Shown here: positions 62,114 to 64,000 of the stretch, piece by piece
Layout: each line of letters starts with the position of its first letter
Numbering within the stretch: the stretch's first letter is position 1
DNA from: Pontibacter silvestris
GTDB lineage: Bacteria; Bacteroidota; Bacteroidia; Cytophagales; Hymenobacteraceae
DNA: 64,000 bases
NCBI RefSeq assembly: GCF_020907275.1
Contig: NZ_JAJJWI010000002.1
Location: forward strand, 271,432-335,431
Direction of reading: 5' to 3'
Notes under the pieces: model-generated
Seen by the model: only the letters and a program-made list of their open reading frames with translations
Told to the model about the DNA's origin: nothing
Database searches by the model: none
Made by a program: the position numbers and the translations under genes

Positions 62114-64000
62114 TTGAAATCACGATTATACATATCTGCTCTCTTAATTACAATTTTAGCTTTCTCTGCTTGTGTACCAACAAAGTTCCTGGCTGATGAT
62201 GAAAGGCTGCTGGTAGATATAACGCCGCAGGGGCTGGAAAGAATCGAACCCACTGCTATTGAGGTGCTTTACCAGCAGGAACCTAACCGAAGGATATTTG
62301 GCTCAACACCTTACCTGGCTCTCTACAACTTCGGGCAAAAATTTTACAGCCCACAGCAAGTAGAGCGCCGCATTGAGCGGCAACGTACAAAACTTCAGCG
62401 AAGAATTAATGATGCCGACGACGATTCTACAGAAATAAGGGAATTGCGCATTAAGTTTGATGAACGTATAAACAGACTGCAGCAAAGGAGGAAAGAAGGA
62501 AATTTCCTGATGCGTATCGGGGAGCCTCCTGCTATTTATGATTCTACCCTAATGGAGAGAACGATGGAGCAGATCAGCATTTACTTAAACTCCAATGGCT
62601 TCTTTAACCATAACGCCGATTATACAAAGGAAGAAAAGGGTAAACTGGTATACATTACCATAAATATTGATGAAAACATCCCCTATCGTTACTCCAATTT
62701 AACATATGGTATTCCTGACTCTGCCATTTTACGTATTGTACAGGCTACCTCAGCCCGCTCCCTTATTAAACCAGGAAAGATTTATAATGAGGATGAACTC
62801 ACGCAGGAACGTGACAGGCTGTACGAAGTGCTACGCAACAGGGGCTATTATGACTTTGCCCGAGCCTACATCGAGTTTGAAGTAGATACAAGCTATAGTG
62901 GAAATACCGCGCAGATAAAAACTATTATCAGAAACCCTGAACAGGACTCGTTGCATAAAGTGTACACTATAAATAAAGTTTACTTTAAGAGCGATAGAGA
63001 CCGGTTTGGTATTAAGCGCGACACTATTGAATACAATGGCATAAACTACATTGCCTATAACCACATAATATCTAAAAACATACTTGATAAAAAGATTGAC
63101 ATTTATCCCGGGCAACGCTACAGCCAGCTTCGTACCTCTACCACACAGCGTAAACTGGCAGACCTGGACATTTTTCAGTTTAATAATGTTTCCTTCAACA
63201 AAGTCGTAGATCCTGCAGATTCGGTTTACCGGCTGGATGCTTTTATCAGTTCGCAGCCGGCTAAGAGGTTCCAGGAAACTGCTGAGCTTGGTTTGAATTA
63301 CACAGAACGAACTCCTGGTCCTTTTTCGAGTGTTAGATTGCGTGTTCGGAATGTTTTTGGTGGAGCAGAAAACCTTGACATCGGTTTACGTGGTGGGTTT
63401 GAGGGGCAGATTGGTTTAACAGATGCAAGCCAGACAGTAATGATGAAAGAGTTTGGAGGGGATGTCTCTCTTTCATTTCCCGTTATTCTTCTGCCTTTCA
63501 CAAACAGGAGCTTGTTGGCCGAATATAACCCTAAAACACGTTTAATTGCCAGCTATACAAATGTAGACCGGGAAGAGTACAAGCGATCGAATTATGAATT
63601 AGGACTTGATTACATCTGGCAGAGGTACCGCCATCCGCTTCAGCCTCCAGTTATGCAGTTCATCTTCTCCCCTGTAAATTTAAACATTGTGCAGACTGAT
63701 GAAATCTCTGATGAGTTTTTAGAAGAACTGAGATACTACAGCCAGGGTAGCCGTTCGTTGGAAGAGAGCTTTAGAAGCGGTATAATTTCAAATATGGCTT
63801 TTAACTTTATCTACAACACAAATGATTATCTTCAATCCAGAAACGCTTATTACTTAAGAACATTAATGGAAGTGGGCGGCTTGACGAATGAGTTAGGGCT
63901 TGACTTAAGTTTTGGTAGTTTAAGAACATTTCAATATGCCAAAATTAACCCCGACTTCAGAAGGTACATACCTTTAGGCAGAGGAAGGCTGTTTGCTTTT
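62114..64000 (+). CDS. tamL: TamL-type BamA-family outer-membrane assembly lipoprotein, N-terminal part
   Basis: The frame is open from a TTG at 62114 to the window end (629 codons, no stop). TTG is the only start that keeps the lipoprotein signal (KSRLYISALLITILAFSAC), because an in-frame TAA lies at 62108-62110. Residues about 45-320 carry POTRA-like domains (PYLALYNFGQKFYSPQQVER, VYFKSDRDRFGIK), and from about 370 the transmembrane barrel begins (TAELGLNYTERTPGPFSSVR, LRVRNVFGGAENLDIGLRGG). TamL is the lipidated Bacteroidota relative of TamA/BamA and works with TamB in outer-membrane biogenesis. The next gene, probably tamB, is outside. Confidence 0.92.
   Translation, partial: MKSRLYISALLITILAFSACVPTKFLADDERLLVDITPQGLERIEPTAIEVLYQQEPNRRIFGSTPYLALYNFGQKFYSPQQVERRIERQRTKLQRRINDADDDSTEIRELRIKFDERINRLQQRRKEGNFLMRIGEPPAIYDSTLMERTMEQISIYLNSNGFFNHNADYTKEEKGKLVYITINIDENIPYRYSNLTYGIPDSAILRIVQATSARSLIKPGKIYNEDELTQERDRLYEVLRNRGYYDFARAYIEFEVDTSYSGNTAQIKTIIRNPEQDSLHKVYTINKVYFKSDRDRFGIKRDTIEYNGINYIAYNHIISKNILDKKIDIYPGQRYSQLRTSTTQRKLADLDIFQFNNVSFNKVVDPADSVYRLDAFISSQPAKRFQETAELGLNYTERTPGPFSSVRLRVRNVFGGAENLDIGLRGGFEGQIGLTDASQTVMMKEFGGDVSLSFPVILLPFTNRSLLAEYNPKTRLIASYTNVDREEYKRSNYELGLDYIWQRYRHPLQPPVMQFIFSPVNLNIVQTDEISDEFLEELRYYSQGSRSLEESFRSGIISNMAFNFIYNTNDYLQSRNAYYLRTLMEVGGLTNELGLDLSFGSLRTFQYAKINPDFRRYIPLGRGRLFAF

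Overview
The window reads as chromosome of a Bacteroidota bacterium of the order Cytophagales, most likely a Hymenobacteraceae member such as Pontibacter. This is inferred from gene content and protein style, not from a database search. Supporting signs are a SusC/SusD pair, a TamL-type BamA lipoprotein, a CzcA-type pump fused to an outer-membrane factor, YqgE, a DUF349 protein, and promoter-like TAnnTTTG boxes. Shine-Dalgarno signals are weak throughout. I see no insertion sequence, prophage or CRISPR array.

Layout. 1-7.6 kb is a polysaccharide-utilisation locus on the minus strand: susC, susD, a secreted alpha/alpha-barrel glycosidase-like protein and a GH43 lipoprotein cut by the window edge. 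8-12.2 kb holds a TPR protein, gyrA and a small Cys/His-rich lipoprotein. 12.2-17.3 kb holds a tropinone-reductase-like SDR, a decayed secreted-protein gene, a YdjM-type membrane hydrolase, a K+-channel-like protein and a GNAT-like protein. 17.4-18 kb is an array of four tRNA-Thr(TGT) genes on an exact 134-bp period. 18-29.7 kb is housekeeping: DUF349 protein, yqgE, pdxH, DUF1015 protein, maf, rlmI, an RsmF-like methyltransferase, mutT, an acyltransferase, a small membrane protein and gpsA. 29.7-33.3 kb is an operon of sdaAB, tolC, an HlyD-like adaptor and gpsA.

33.5-38.6 kb has a tryptophan 2,3-dioxygenase-family protein, a COG2509 flavoprotein, a CoA-binding protein and two tandem paralogous SDRs. 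38.8-43 kb is a ybbA/ybbP/tesA-like cluster. 43.1-57.2 kb is an efflux island: an AraJ-like MFS pump, a complete RND tripartite operon, and a heavy-metal RND operon with a small Cys-rich periplasmic protein. A 46-bp sequence that runs into a terminator hairpin occurs once at each end of the first RND operon. 57.4-61.3 kb is an ECF sigma factor, a probable membrane anti-sigma factor and two paralogous outer-membrane barrels. 61.3-64 kb has a TrmH/SpoU methyltransferase divergent from tamL, which leaves the window.

Working together. The left locus should import and cut a plant- or algal-type polysaccharide. The efflux island exports drugs and metals. The sigma/anti-sigma/barrel unit is the best candidate for an unstudied envelope-sensing system. 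The clearest lesion is the secreted-protein pseudogene near 13.2 kb, which has both an in-frame stop and a frameshift. Almost every gap between convergent genes carries a strong hairpin terminator.
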